From Acetobacteraceae bacterium (GTDB taxonomy: Bacteria; Pseudomonadota; Alphaproteobacteria; Acetobacterales; Acetobacteraceae), in the NCBI GenBank assembly GCA_004843345.1, contig CP039460.1, positions 1,597,001 through 1,661,000 of the forward strand: a DNA stretch of 64,000 bases. Reading direction: 5' to 3'. The notes under the pieces were generated by a model that did no database searches, was not told where the DNA came from, and worked only from the letters and a program-made list of their open reading frames with translations. Below are positions 45,142 through 53,784 of the stretch, in pieces. The translations under genes and the position numbers were made by a program. Within the stretch, counting starts at the first letter, position 1; every line of letters begins with the position of its first letter.

Positions 45142-46716
45142 GTGAAAAACAATATTAAACTTACACCAGAAGAATTAAGAATTTTTGGTGAAAACGCAGA
45201 AGCGAATGCAAGAGTTCCTTCTAAATTCCGTCCCATTTCGGGAGGTCAGGCTGTTATTGCGCCAGCGACTATTCCTTGGGAAGATCAGACCATTCCTTAT
45301 TCTTTGGAATATCTGAAAAAAGATACACCGCATGAAATTGGCCATTGGCCTGTTTTTACAGATGCTGCAGGCATTACCAAAGATGAAAATGGTGTTTTGT
45401 GGTCGATGGCGGCTTATTCAAAAGACGCTTATTTTAAAGTTCTTAAAAATCAGGGACCTGGCGGCTGGATTGTTGATGGTATGATGCAGGTTTACAGCTT
45501 TGATGGTATCAAATGGTACAGTTTTAGAGAACTCCCAAATCGAATCAACATTGCAAGAAACTATTTCATTGATCCCAAAGGGAAATTTATGAAGGGTGGA
45601 AAAATCGGCGATTGGTATGCTGTTTATGACAATGATAAGCCAAGGTCGCCTTCTGTTGTTTGTTTTAAAGACGGGCCACAGACAGCACTTCAGGATTTAG
45701 AGTTCGATCTCGAGATTGAATATAAGCAGGATGCGAATGATTTGGTTTATGGTCAGGGCGGTTCTGACTGCACGATTGGCTATGATGCCGTTCATGATGT
45801 CTATGTTCTAACGGGTCAGACAAATGATGATAATCAGGGTGCGATAAATTTCTGGACTGGAAAAACAGGCCAGACAATGGCGTTTCAGTCCTCTTATCAG
45901 CCTTATACCTCTAAGTACCGTATTGAATGCCAGTCTATTCCGTTGCAGGTCGTTGACAGGGTTACGGGAGAAAAAGTCTGGGTGCTTTCTTATTGTGTTC
46001 AAAACCAGAATACAGGAGATACGAATTCATGGGATAACTGGTTCGAAATTTCAGTCGGTGACTGGGATGGAAAAAATTGGATTCCTAACAATGAATTTAA
46101 TAAACGTATAACCTATGGCTATGACCAATATGCTGGAAATTTGGAAGTAACAGAGGATCCACATATTTTAACTTTAACCACGGGTTGCTTTAACTGGAAC
46201 CGCTATAATCAGGATCAGTTAAGCAATGAGGTTGGACAGCTTGGCGGTTTTGGTGTTCCGATGAAAATCGTTGTTGATAATGGCGTGCCAAATGTGATTG
46301 AAGATCCTGCTTTTAAAGCTCTCTTTAAGGAAGAGTGCCGTCAGATCGTTGATAATGTAAATGTGCAGGAAAACATTCCCGGAAAAACAATTTGTATTTC
46401 TGGTATCGTTGGCGCTTTTAAATCAGAAGTTGGAGCCTCAGGATTTTCAATCATTGTGGAAAATGAAGAAAATTCAAATTCGCCATTTATTATTTCTTGT
46501 GATGGTACAGGGACAGATAATCCTGTTGGGTGCTCTGATTTGCCAATGCCTTGGGAAGACGGGGATCGAATCACAATGATTTTGGACAATGGTCTGTGCT
46601 ATGTGACGAATGTGACAAAAGGCACGAGGTCTGCCTCTTTATTCCAGCATCCTGTTAATGATAAGGGCGAAATTACGATCAATTTAAATAAAAGCATTGC
46701 CTTTATTTCTAAATAA
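45142..46716 (+). CDS. Large beta-rich protein, possibly glycoside-hydrolase-like
   Basis: 524 aa from GTG 45142, with a strong AAAGGAGA site. No signal peptide is evident. Repeating Trp/Asp segments (HWPVFTDAAGITKDENG, GQGGSDCTIGYDAVHDVYVL, ITYGYDQYAGNLEV, ECQSIPLQVV) recall the five-bladed propeller glycoside hydrolases of family 32/68 (an Asp in the first block, an E-C block later, a GFDFYA-like block), but the canonical WMNDPNG and RDP motifs are absent. Treat as a putative propeller protein. It stands alone between two intergenic gaps. Confidence 0.5.
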   Translation: MKNNIKLTPEELRIFGENAEANARVPSKFRPISGGQAVIAPATIPWEDQTIPYSLEYLKKDTPHEIGHWPVFTDAAGITKDENGVLWSMAAYSKDAYFKVLKNQGPGGWIVDGMMQVYSFDGIKWYSFRELPNRINIARNYFIDPKGKFMKGGKIGDWYAVYDNDKPRSPSVVCFKDGPQTALQDLEFDLEIEYKQDANDLVYGQGGSDCTIGYDAVHDVYVLTGQTNDDNQGAINFWTGKTGQTMAFQSSYQPYTSKYRIECQSIPLQVVDRVTGEKVWVLSYCVQNQNTGDTNSWDNWFEISVGDWDGKNWIPNNEFNKRITYGYDQYAGNLEVTEDPHILTLTTGCFNWNRYNQDQLSNEVGQLGGFGVPMKIVVDNGVPNVIEDPAFKALFKEECRQIVDNVNVQENIPGKTICISGIVGAFKSEVGASGFSIIVENEENSNSPFIISCDGTGTDNPVGCSDLPMPWEDGDRITMILDNGLCYVTNVTKGTRSASLFQHPVNDKGEITINLNKSIAFISK

Positions 46717-46914
46717 TTGGTCTAATTCATTTTATAATTAAACTTCAAAGAAAGACCTTTTGGACTATGTTCAGAAGGTCTTTCTGAATTTGTATTTTGA
46801 ATGAAAGTGTAAAATTGGCGATATTTTTGATTTTAGGTTAGAATTTTATGCAAATTTTGTAAGCAATTAAATGTTAAGTAGAAAGCATATAAATTTCAAA
46901 AGGGTGAGGACTGC

Positions 46915-48426
46915 GTGAAAGCCAAGAAAAAAACAGTAAAACCTTATACGCTTAAAGATGTGACAATTATTGAGGACGCTAAGGTTCGCCGTGTTATTGC
47001 TGCGGCTGCTCTCGGTAATGCGATGGAGTGGTTTGATTTCGGCGTTTATGGCTATCTTGTAACGGTTCTTGGGAGGGTCTTTTTCCCAGCCGTTAGCAGT
47101 TCAGTTCAGCTGGTTGCCGCTTTTGCAACGGTCTCTGTTCCCTTTATTATGCGTCCCTTGGGAGGCCTGTTTTGTGGATTGATAGGCGACAAGCATGGGC
47201 GTCAAAGTGTTCTCGCCGTTACTATCATCATTATGTCTATCAGCACTTTTTGTATTGGGCTAATTCCTTCTTATGCGACCATTGGTATTTGGGCGCCCAT
47301 TATGCTGCTTTTGTGCAAATTGGCGCAGGGGTTCTCGGTCGGAGGAGAATATACAGGTGCGGCTATTTTTATTGCAGAATATTCTCCAGATCGGAAACGT
47401 GGTTTTTGGAGCAGTTTTCTTGATTTCGGCGCTTTCTTTGGTTTTATTGCAGGGGCAGGCGTTGTTGAGTTATTGACGCTTGTTCTGGGCGGGGGTGGTA
47501 TCGAGCAGTGGGGGTGGCGTTTACCGTTTTTCCTTGCTTTGCCGCTGGGTGCTTTAGGGATTTATTTCCGTCACGAACTCGAAGAAACACCAGATTTCCA
47601 ACAGCATGCAAATTCTGTTGAAAAAACAGGCCAGGGAAAAGCAGCAGAGGCTGCAAAGCCAAAACGTATTGGGTTTATAGAAATTATCAGCAGTTATTGG
47701 CGTGCATTGCTCATGTGTGTTGGCATGGTCATTACGGCGATGATGGCAACGCATTTGATGCTAACTTATATGCCAAGTTATTTAACGGGCAGCCTAGGGT
47801 ATACTCCTGAAATGGGTGTTCTGATTATGATTGCGGTCATGGTTGGAATGCTTTTCATTCAGCCCTGCATCGGTTGGATGTCAGATCATATTGGGCGTAA
47901 ACCCTTCTTTTATATTGGTAGTATCGGATTTATTGCTCTTTCAATTCCTGGATTTTGGGGGATTGGAAGTGGAAATCCTGGTATTTTATTCGCAGGGTTA
48001 ATGCTTTTTGCGGTTTTGATGAACTGTTTTACAGGGGTTGTCGGATCGACTTTGCCAGCTTTTTTTCCAACGGCCGTACGTTATAGCGCCCTTGCCAGCT
48101 CTTTTAATATCGCTGTTGTGATTGCAGGACAGGCACCGACAATCATGGCTGCCTTGGTAAGTGGAACGGGAAATTTAATGATGCCAGCCTATTTCATGAT
48201 GGGGGTTGGGTGTGTTGGATTGATAACTTCTGTCTTTATGAAAGAGACTGCCAATAGACCGCTAAGAGGCTCAAAACCAATGGCGTCTGATATTGAAGAA
48301 GCACGGGAAATTCTCTTTCAACATTATGAAACGTTGGAAGGAAAGATTGAAGCGATTGATGAAGAAATCGAAATTCTTGAAAAACGCCGTCAAAAACTAG
48401 TGCAGCAGCACCCACATATTGATTAG
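46915..48426 (+). CDS. proP: Proline/glycine-betaine symporter of the MHS family
   Basis: H+ symporter for compatible solutes. 503 aa from GTG 46915 after GGTGAGGA. Twelve helices with the MHS signatures NAMEWFDFGVYGYL, RPLGGLFCGLIGDKHGRQ and AQGFSVGGEYTGAAIFIAEY. Near the end a coiled coil (EEAREILFQHYETLEG and EEIEILEKRRQKLVQQHPHID) matches the C-terminal coiled coil characteristic of ProP in osmosensing. That tail is why I call it ProP rather than a generic MHS carrier. Confidence 0.9.
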   Translation: MKAKKKTVKPYTLKDVTIIEDAKVRRVIAAAALGNAMEWFDFGVYGYLVTVLGRVFFPAVSSSVQLVAAFATVSVPFIMRPLGGLFCGLIGDKHGRQSVLAVTIIIMSISTFCIGLIPSYATIGIWAPIMLLLCKLAQGFSVGGEYTGAAIFIAEYSPDRKRGFWSSFLDFGAFFGFIAGAGVVELLTLVLGGGGIEQWGWRLPFFLALPLGALGIYFRHELEETPDFQQHANSVEKTGQGKAAEAAKPKRIGFIEIISSYWRALLMCVGMVITAMMATHLMLTYMPSYLTGSLGYTPEMGVLIMIAVMVGMLFIQPCIGWMSDHIGRKPFFYIGSIGFIALSIPGFWGIGSGNPGILFAGLMLFAVLMNCFTGVVGSTLPAFFPTAVRYSALASSFNIAVVIAGQAPTIMAALVSGTGNLMMPAYFMMGVGCVGLITSVFMKETANRPLRGSKPMASDIEEAREILFQHYETLEGKIEAIDEEIEILEKRRQKLVQQHPHID

Positions 48427-48504
48427 GAAAATGCCAGAATCTTTAGAAAAGAGGTTGGCATTTGTTCCCTAAAAATGAGTGTGGGGTTTGTAGGAGATAT
48501 TTAA

Positions 48505-49008
48505 GTGCGTAAAAAAGCAATTTTAATGCTTGGAATGACATTCATTGGTGTTGCTATGGGAGGATCATCTTATGCGGAAGAGGCTTCCACAGTATCTTCT
48601 ATTTCGGCGAGCAATATAACGAAAAATGTCCTCGATTATAAAACGGTGGTGGGACATTATTCTGGACGAAAGACGCAGGAAGGGGAGCTTTCTGCTTTTG
48701 ATGAACAAGTAAAACAAGCCTTAAAAGAGGGATTTAGCTTGAATGGTAATCCCGTTATCAGCCAAGGGCTTTATGATGGTTATAATGAAATGCTGATTGT
48801 TCAGTCTCTGATTAAGTATGAAGAGACAGAAAGAAAAGTGATTGATTACCAATTATTAGGGGACCGTCAGGAAGGGGATCTCTCTGATAAAGTTAAAAAA
48901 TACTTGAATAGTGGCTGGTATCTTTATGGTTCTTCTACCGCTAATATGGGTGAAGAATACCAAGCCGTCGTTAAATATGCGACCGCCCCAAGAGATAAAG
49001 ATGGATAG
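48505..49008 (+). CDS. Secreted protein with two DUF1737-like segments
   Basis: 167 aa from GTG 48505 (AGGAGATAT upstream). A signal peptide (AILMLGMTFIGVAMGGSSYAEE) precedes two similar blocks: DYKTVVGHYSG...LKEGFSLNGNPVI and IDYQLLGDRQEG...LNSGWYLYGSST. Each has the Tyr-x-x-hydrophobic start and G-W/F-x-L-x-G ending seen in DUF1737 proteins, which occur alone or at termini of enzymes. Function unknown. Confidence 0.65.
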   Translation: MRKKAILMLGMTFIGVAMGGSSYAEEASTVSSISASNITKNVLDYKTVVGHYSGRKTQEGELSAFDEQVKQALKEGFSLNGNPVISQGLYDGYNEMLIVQSLIKYEETERKVIDYQLLGDRQEGDLSDKVKKYLNSGWYLYGSSTANMGEEYQAVVKYATAPRDKDG

Positions 49009-49083
49009 GCTTCTATTAACTTAATTAAAAAAGTGATTTGATTTATTTCGTTCTATTTTACAGGTTTAATCAGGTTTTGTTTT

Positions 49084-49744
49084 ATGTTTCAGATAACTAG
49101 ACGAGCTGTAAATGATATTTCTGCTAGAAAAGTTCAGAGAGCATTTCCAGCATGGATTGTCACGAAATATTTTCTTTTGTGTGTAGCTGTCCTTTTTTTG
49201 AGTAGAAATGCTTTTTCGCAGGAAACATTACCTTCTATTTCAGAAAATGACCGGCAAGCGCTGACTCAAAGTATTAAGGATCATGAAGAACAAATAAAAG
49301 CGCTTACGCCGCAAGCGGAGCGAGGGGAGGCAAGGGCCGAGTATCAGCTTGCTGATATTTATAATACATGCGCACGATATTATTACCCTGGAGGGAGAGA
49401 TGCAGAATTAGGGCATTCTCCTAAAATAGATTATTCGCACTGTAATAAGAAAAAGGCTGTTTATTGGTATCAAAAATCGGCTGAATCTGGCGATAAGATT
49501 GCAGAAAGCCGTATGGGAGATTTGTATGATTATAGCGATCTTCTCAAAACAAATTATGAAAAAGCAAGTTATTGGTACACAAAGGCCGTTAGTCATAAAG
49601 GGCAAAAAGACAGTAAAGAAGATGGTCTTATTTTGAGTAAATTGGCAGCTATCTTATAGAGAAGGCGGCTATGGCCTTAAAAAAGACATGAAAAAAGTTG
49701 CCTATTGGTGCAGAAGAGCCTGTAGAGTTGGTACTTCTTGTTAG
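49084..49744 (+). pseudogene. Sel1-repeat protein with a late frameshift
   Basis: The open frame runs 49084-49659 (191 aa): N-terminal hydrophobic segment (YFLLCVAVLFLSRNAFSQ), then tetratricopeptide/Sel1-like repeats (AEYQLADIYNT, AVYWYQKSAESGDKIAESRMGDLYD, ASYWYTKAVSHKGQ). It stops at TAG 49657. In the +1 frame the next bases, YREGGYGLKKDMKKVAYWCRRA, are exactly the next Sel1 unit, ending at TAG 49744. An indel has probably truncated the gene. Could equally be a real 191-aa protein. Confidence 0.65.
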
Positions 49745-50168
49745 CTTCGCGCCATTATAGTGAATTTGCGAGCAATAAAGAAAATAAAGAGGCTCTGGAA
49801 AAGAGCTTCTTTTTGGAACAATCAAGATAGAATGCTAAGCATCGAAGCGGATCTAATTTCTAAGATTTAAAGCAATGCCCAGACGATTTTGCGGTAGTGA
49901 GTTTAAAATTATTTAAACTTAAAGAATCTATTTTTAGGAAAAAATGGCGGAGAGGGCGTCCTCAGTCAAGCTCTATTTATCTTTATTTTTCTTGAAGTTC
50001 TAATTCTTAATTATCCGCAGAACTGAACTAATTTTTAATCAAAAAAACCCTTATAACATAATAGTTATATGAAATTATTATTTTATAATATTTTTTATGT
50101 TGCTATTTCTTTTGCTTTTAATAGTATTAAGTTTATTCTTAATCTTTTAAAGCGAGGCTTTGAAGAAA
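49745..50168. other. 424-base gap before the integrase
   Basis: No ORF of note. It holds remnants of the Sel1 region, an AT-rich stretch with TATAAT at 50084-50089 that may be the integrase promoter, and ATAAC...GTTAT inverted bases around 50054-50069. I found no tRNA or recognisable att core. Confidence 0.4.
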
Positions 50169-51404
50169 ATGGCACGAAAACGAGGAATTAAAGGTTCTCA
50201 TAGATTAACAGAAGAACAGATAAATGAGCCATTGGAAAATGGTTATTATGGTGATGGTGATGGTCTTTATCTAAGAGTTGCTAGAAGCGGTAAATATCGC
50301 ACTTGGAGTTTTCGTTTTAAGAGTCCAAAAGTAGATAGATTAAGGGAATATAATATTGGAAATTTCCAATATTTTTCTCTTAATGAAGCCAGAAAAAAGG
50401 CTGAAAAGCTTAGGAAAATGCTTGAACGGGGTATTGATCCGGCAGAATTGAGAACGCCGACATTACCTGAAAATCGTTCAGCTCCATATCTCGTAACATT
50501 TGAAGATGCTGCGCGTTCTTATATTCAAAATGTTAAAGCTCCAGAATTGAAAGATAGAAAAGGTGTAAAAACGTGGATTTCTTCATTAGAAATGCATGTT
50601 TTTCCTTACATTGGTTCTGTGCCAGTAAGTCTTGTGGAAGAAGAAGAAGTTCTTTCTGTATTAAAACCGATTTGGAGCGACATAACAGAAACGGCTACAC
50701 GTATTCGCATGCGTATAGAAAAAATTTTAGATTATGCGCGGGCTGAAAAATGGCGAAAAGAAAAGAGCGAAAATCCTGCTCGCTGGGTAGGTATTCTTCA
50801 GTATAGACTTCCTAATCCGGCGCCCATTTTGCGTCGAAAAAAAACGCATTTTTATGCTTTAAAAGCGAAAACTATTCCAGGCACGATGGTAGGTCTTGAA
50901 AGCAGTTCTGGAAAAGTAGCGAAGATGGTTCGTTTCTTAATTCTTACAGGAGGGCGATCTATTGAAATTAGAGAGGCTGTTTGGGAAGAAATAGATCTTG
51001 AGGAGAAAATTTGGACAATCCCAAAAGAGCGAATGAAAGCAACTAAGGATCATATTGTTCCTCTATGTGAAGCAGCTCTGAACATTCTGAAAGAATTTTA
51101 TCCACTAGACAATGGAAGAGGGCTTATTTTTCGCAATCAACGAGGAAATGCTTACACGGATAAAGCCATGTCAAAAGCGTTAAAAATTGCATCAAACGAT
51201 AAGAAGGCGACTATTCATGGTTTAAGATCTACAATGTGGGATTGGTGTGCTGAGAATAAAGTGGGAAGTTATCACGCAATTCAACAGACTTTTGCACACA
51301 CGGCCATATCGGCTTCTGACGCAGCTTATTTTAGAAGTGATCTCTTGAATGAGAGAAAGGCGTTAATCAATGCCTGGGAGAATTTTGTACTAGAAAAATC
51401 TTAA
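50169..51404 (+). CDS. int: P4-type tyrosine integrase
   Basis: 411 aa from ATG 50169 (GCGAGG upstream). N-terminal DUF4102-type arm-binding domain (LTEEQINEPLENGYYGDGDGLYLRV), core-binding middle, and catalytic residues: Arg in LTGGRSIEIREAVWEEIDL, His-x-x-Arg in IHGLRSTMWDW, His at QTFAHTAIS and Tyr in AAYFRSD. It integrates genomic islands into tRNA or tmRNA genes; the site is not visible. First gene of the transferred segment, unidirectional with the next genes. Confidence 0.93.
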   Translation: MARKRGIKGSHRLTEEQINEPLENGYYGDGDGLYLRVARSGKYRTWSFRFKSPKVDRLREYNIGNFQYFSLNEARKKAEKLRKMLERGIDPAELRTPTLPENRSAPYLVTFEDAARSYIQNVKAPELKDRKGVKTWISSLEMHVFPYIGSVPVSLVEEEEVLSVLKPIWSDITETATRIRMRIEKILDYARAEKWRKEKSENPARWVGILQYRLPNPAPILRRKKTHFYALKAKTIPGTMVGLESSSGKVAKMVRFLILTGGRSIEIREAVWEEIDLEEKIWTIPKERMKATKDHIVPLCEAALNILKEFYPLDNGRGLIFRNQRGNAYTDKAMSKALKIASNDKKATIHGLRSTMWDWCAENKVGSYHAIQQTFAHTAISASDAAYFRSDLLNERKALINAWENFVLEKS

Positions 51405-51420
51405 CTTTAGTTTTATGACT

Positions 51421-51457
51421 AAAAAAAGGCGGCCGCTTATTGGAAGTAAGCGACCGC
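51421..51457 (-). terminator. Strong hairpin with minus-strand T-run downstream of int
   Basis: GCGGCCGCTTA / TAAGCGACCGC with one mismatch; only the minus strand has the T-run (A7 at 51421-51427). No minus gene is known to end here, so it may terminate an antisense transcript from the next gene's leader. Confidence 0.6.
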
Positions 51458-51478
51458 AATATTGTTAATAATCAGATT

Positions 51479-51522
51479 AGAGATTTTTGCTTCATTTTTC
51501 GAAGAAGAAAGCAAAAATCTCT
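51479..51522 (+). promoter_or_regulatory. Perfect 14-bp inverted repeat just upstream of the replication-type gene
   Basis: AGAGATTTTTGCTT and AAGCAAAAATCTCT flank a 16-base loop, ending 23 bases before the 51546 start codon and just before its GTTAGGAGA ribosome-binding site. It could act as a leader hairpin or a protein operator. Confidence 0.55.
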
Positions 51523-51545
51523 CTAGTTAGGAGACCATCAACAGT

Positions 51546-52409
51546 ATGGATATTAAATCATCCTTCCTTGAAATCAAGGAAAGGGAAGATGAAACGCCCC
51601 TTTCTGCTTTTTCTCATGATGCTATTCTAAAAGCTTGTAAAATAGATAGCAATCAAAAAGCAATATTTTACTTTAAAAAACAAAAAATTAAAGAATCTTT
51701 AATCTCTAAAAAAGAAGTGAAGGCGCATTTCAAAAATCTCTTCCGTCTAGGGGAAGTTAATCGCCTGGAAAGAGACATTATGCTTGCTTTTATTTCCTTT
51801 TGGGGAGAGCAGGGTATTTTCCCAAATTACGAAACAATTGCTGTGGAAGTTTTATGCTCTCTTTCATCTGTTAAAAATTGTGCAAAAAAAATGAAAACGC
51901 TTGGCGTTCTTGATTGGGAAAATAGACATCTCAAAAAGCAGCAATTTTCCAATAAATATTTCTTCACAATTTCAGAAGAAGAATTTGAAAAAGTGAAAGA
52001 AAAAGCCGCAGATGTAAAGGCCAAACAAGAAGGTGCTAAAAAAGGCAAAACTTCAGAAAAGAAAGGGTTTCTTCAGCATTTTCGGAAGTTAAAGCAGAGT
52101 GTAAAAATTACACTCACTAGAAATAATTATAATAAATATAATTATAAAAATAAGGTATCCAAACTATCCACAGATCCTGTGTTTATTTCTATGGAAAATT
52201 CTGTGGATAGTTTTCAAAAGTCGAGACTGACTTTGTGTGATTTAGTCAGCCGAAAATACCAAGCGCTTTTGAAAAAGAGCAAAGAACAAGCTCAAATATT
52301 CTTAAAAGCCACTTTTTCTTTAAATATCCATGCAGATACGGATGAGAATTGCTTAGAGATCGATTTAAAGAGGGTGAGATCAGAGCTTGCAAGGCTAGGA
52401 GTCTGTTAA
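51546..52409 (+). CDS. Replication-initiator-like helix-turn-helix protein
   Basis: 287 aa. Starts at ATG with TTAGGAGA. A winged-helix-like portion (LERDIMLAFISFWGEQGIFPNYETI, SSVKNCAKKMKTLGVLDWENR) resembles the helix-turn-helix of small plasmid replication proteins and of phage replication genes. Middle is Lys-rich, C terminus helical (DLVSRKYQALLKKSKEQAQ). Its position at the start of a plasmid-like module with partition genes suggests a replication role, which is inference. Confidence 0.5.
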   Translation: MDIKSSFLEIKEREDETPLSAFSHDAILKACKIDSNQKAIFYFKKQKIKESLISKKEVKAHFKNLFRLGEVNRLERDIMLAFISFWGEQGIFPNYETIAVEVLCSLSSVKNCAKKMKTLGVLDWENRHLKKQQFSNKYFFTISEEEFEKVKEKAADVKAKQEGAKKGKTSEKKGFLQHFRKLKQSVKITLTRNNYNKYNYKNKVSKLSTDPVFISMENSVDSFQKSRLTLCDLVSRKYQALLKKSKEQAQIFLKATFSLNIHADTDENCLEIDLKRVRSELARLGVC

Positions 52410-52988
52410 GTGAAGAAAGAATTAAGCGGCAATAAGCGTAAATTTTTACAGGCAGGAGAGCAGGTTATGGCAAAAGAGCTTCAGGTTTTAGAGAAAATTG
52501 ATGCGGGAATCACGGAAATGAAAAGGGGCGTTGTTTTCTCTCAGAATTATCCTTCTTTTTTGTTGAATGCTTGGAGGTCTGGCAAGCTGGGGACAATGAA
52601 AGATGTTGTTAAGCTCCAAGAACTTTATGAAAAAGAAGGGAAAGTTGTGGAGGAATGGGTTTCTTCTCAGGAGTATATTACGCCAGAACGCCTTAAGCTT
52701 TTTGAGGAATTTTTAGAAGATAAGAACGCTCAAGGGGGAATAAAAGAAGCTGTTTTCAAAGAGGTAGATGCTATTGAAGAAGACTATTGGAATTTTCCTG
52801 AGCAAAAGCTTTTAATAGAGAAAATAAATTCAATTTTTCCAAAGAAATGCAGATCTGACGCTGAAAATATAGGGCAGCTTTTCTTGGCTGTGAAACGGAT
52901 TGAAGCAAAACGGATCAAAGAGGAAAGTTTAGGGTGGTTTTTAGAGTTACAGGAAAAGATTTTACTTTTAAAAGTTATCAGTCACTGA
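52410..52988 (+). CDS. Plasmid-type protein of unknown function
   Basis: 192 aa from GTG 52410 directly after the previous TAA, with AGGAG upstream, so coupled. Charged, all-helical (GEQVMAKELQVLEKIDAGI, PERLKLFEEFLEDKNAQGG). No motif recognised. Its stop codon lies inside a palindrome (52976-52990). Confidence 0.6.
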   Translation: MKKELSGNKRKFLQAGEQVMAKELQVLEKIDAGITEMKRGVVFSQNYPSFLLNAWRSGKLGTMKDVVKLQELYEKEGKVVEEWVSSQEYITPERLKLFEEFLEDKNAQGGIKEAVFKEVDAIEEDYWNFPEQKLLIEKINSIFPKKCRSDAENIGQLFLAVKRIEAKRIKEESLGWFLELQEKILLLKVISH

Positions 52989-52990
52989 TA
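52976..52990. promoter_or_regulatory. Candidate partition site (palindrome upstream of parA)
   Basis: TATCAGTCACTGATA, a 7-1-7 palindrome, and the same core as 55057-55073. It precedes parA by 52 bases and may serve as a parS centromere or a ParA/ParB autoregulation operator. Confidence 0.5.
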
Positions 52991-53041
52991 TTTTAAAAGA
53001 GGAAGCGGATTATATTTCGCTGGTAAAAAGGATGACTTGGA

Positions 53042-53782
53042 ATGAAAACTTTAGTGATTGCCAATCAAAAAGGTGGCGTTGGAAAAACAGCTAACCTAGT
53101 TCATTTGGCTTGGGCAGCTGCCAAAAAAGGAAAAAAGGTTATTGTGATTGACCTTGATACACAAGGCAATGCGAGTGATACATTGAGTCGTTACATTCAA
53201 TCGGATCAGTTTCGATCAAGTTTATTGTTTCAGAATAATGTTGCTCTTCCTGTTTTGCCAGAGGATAATAATATTACGGTGGTAATGGCAGATTTGAAGT
53301 TGGCAGATTTACCACGACAGAATGCCAAAGAGGCTTTTGAAAATTTTCAAAAAAATATAGATATTCTTGGAAAATCTGGATTTGATCTTTGCTTAATTGA
53401 TACGCCACCAAGTTTAGGTGTGGTGATGGCGTTTGCTCTTAAAGTCAGTGATTTTATTGTTTCTCCAATTGAAATGGAGACATATTCTGCCAAGGGAGTA
53501 GGGTTACTTCTTCAGACAATTGGTAATTTAGGAAAAATGCCTAATTTTCTTGGCTTGTTGCCATCTAAATTGGATCGTCGGAATCCACGTCAAAAAAGAG
53601 AATATGAAAAGTTAAAAGGAAAGCAAGGCGTTTTGGATTTTCCAATTACGTTAAGAACCAGCATTGGGGATGCTTTAGCTGAAAAATGCCCTGTGTGGGA
53701 AATTAAGAAAACTTCTGCTAGGCAAGCAGCAAAAGAAGTTCAGTTGTTGGCAAATAATATTTTTATGAAAATGGGGATTTAA
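53042..53782 (+). CDS. parA: ParA partition ATPase
   Basis: 246 aa. Deviant Walker A NQKGGVGKTANLVHLAWAA, VIDLDTQGNAS (Walker A'), LIDTPPSLGVVMAFAL (Walker B). No N-terminal helix-turn-helix, so type Ib-like or chromosomal-type ParA; the length fits. It moves ParB-parS complexes for DNA segregation. ParB follows 2 bases later. Confidence 0.95.
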   Translation: MKTLVIANQKGGVGKTANLVHLAWAAAKKGKKVIVIDLDTQGNASDTLSRYIQSDQFRSSLLFQNNVALPVLPEDNNITVVMADLKLADLPRQNAKEAFENFQKNIDILGKSGFDLCLIDTPPSLGVVMAFALKVSDFIVSPIEMETYSAKGVGLLLQTIGNLGKMPNFLGLLPSKLDRRNPRQKREYEKLKGKQGVLDFPITLRTSIGDALAEKCPVWEIKKTSARQAAKEVQLLANNIFMKMGI

Positions 53783-53784
53783 GA

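Noticed and set aside
49745-50168. tRNA-derived attachment site next to the integrase
   Set aside because: No cloverleaf and no 3' tRNA fragment could be found; the GGCGGAGAGG stretch does not fold into a tRNA end.
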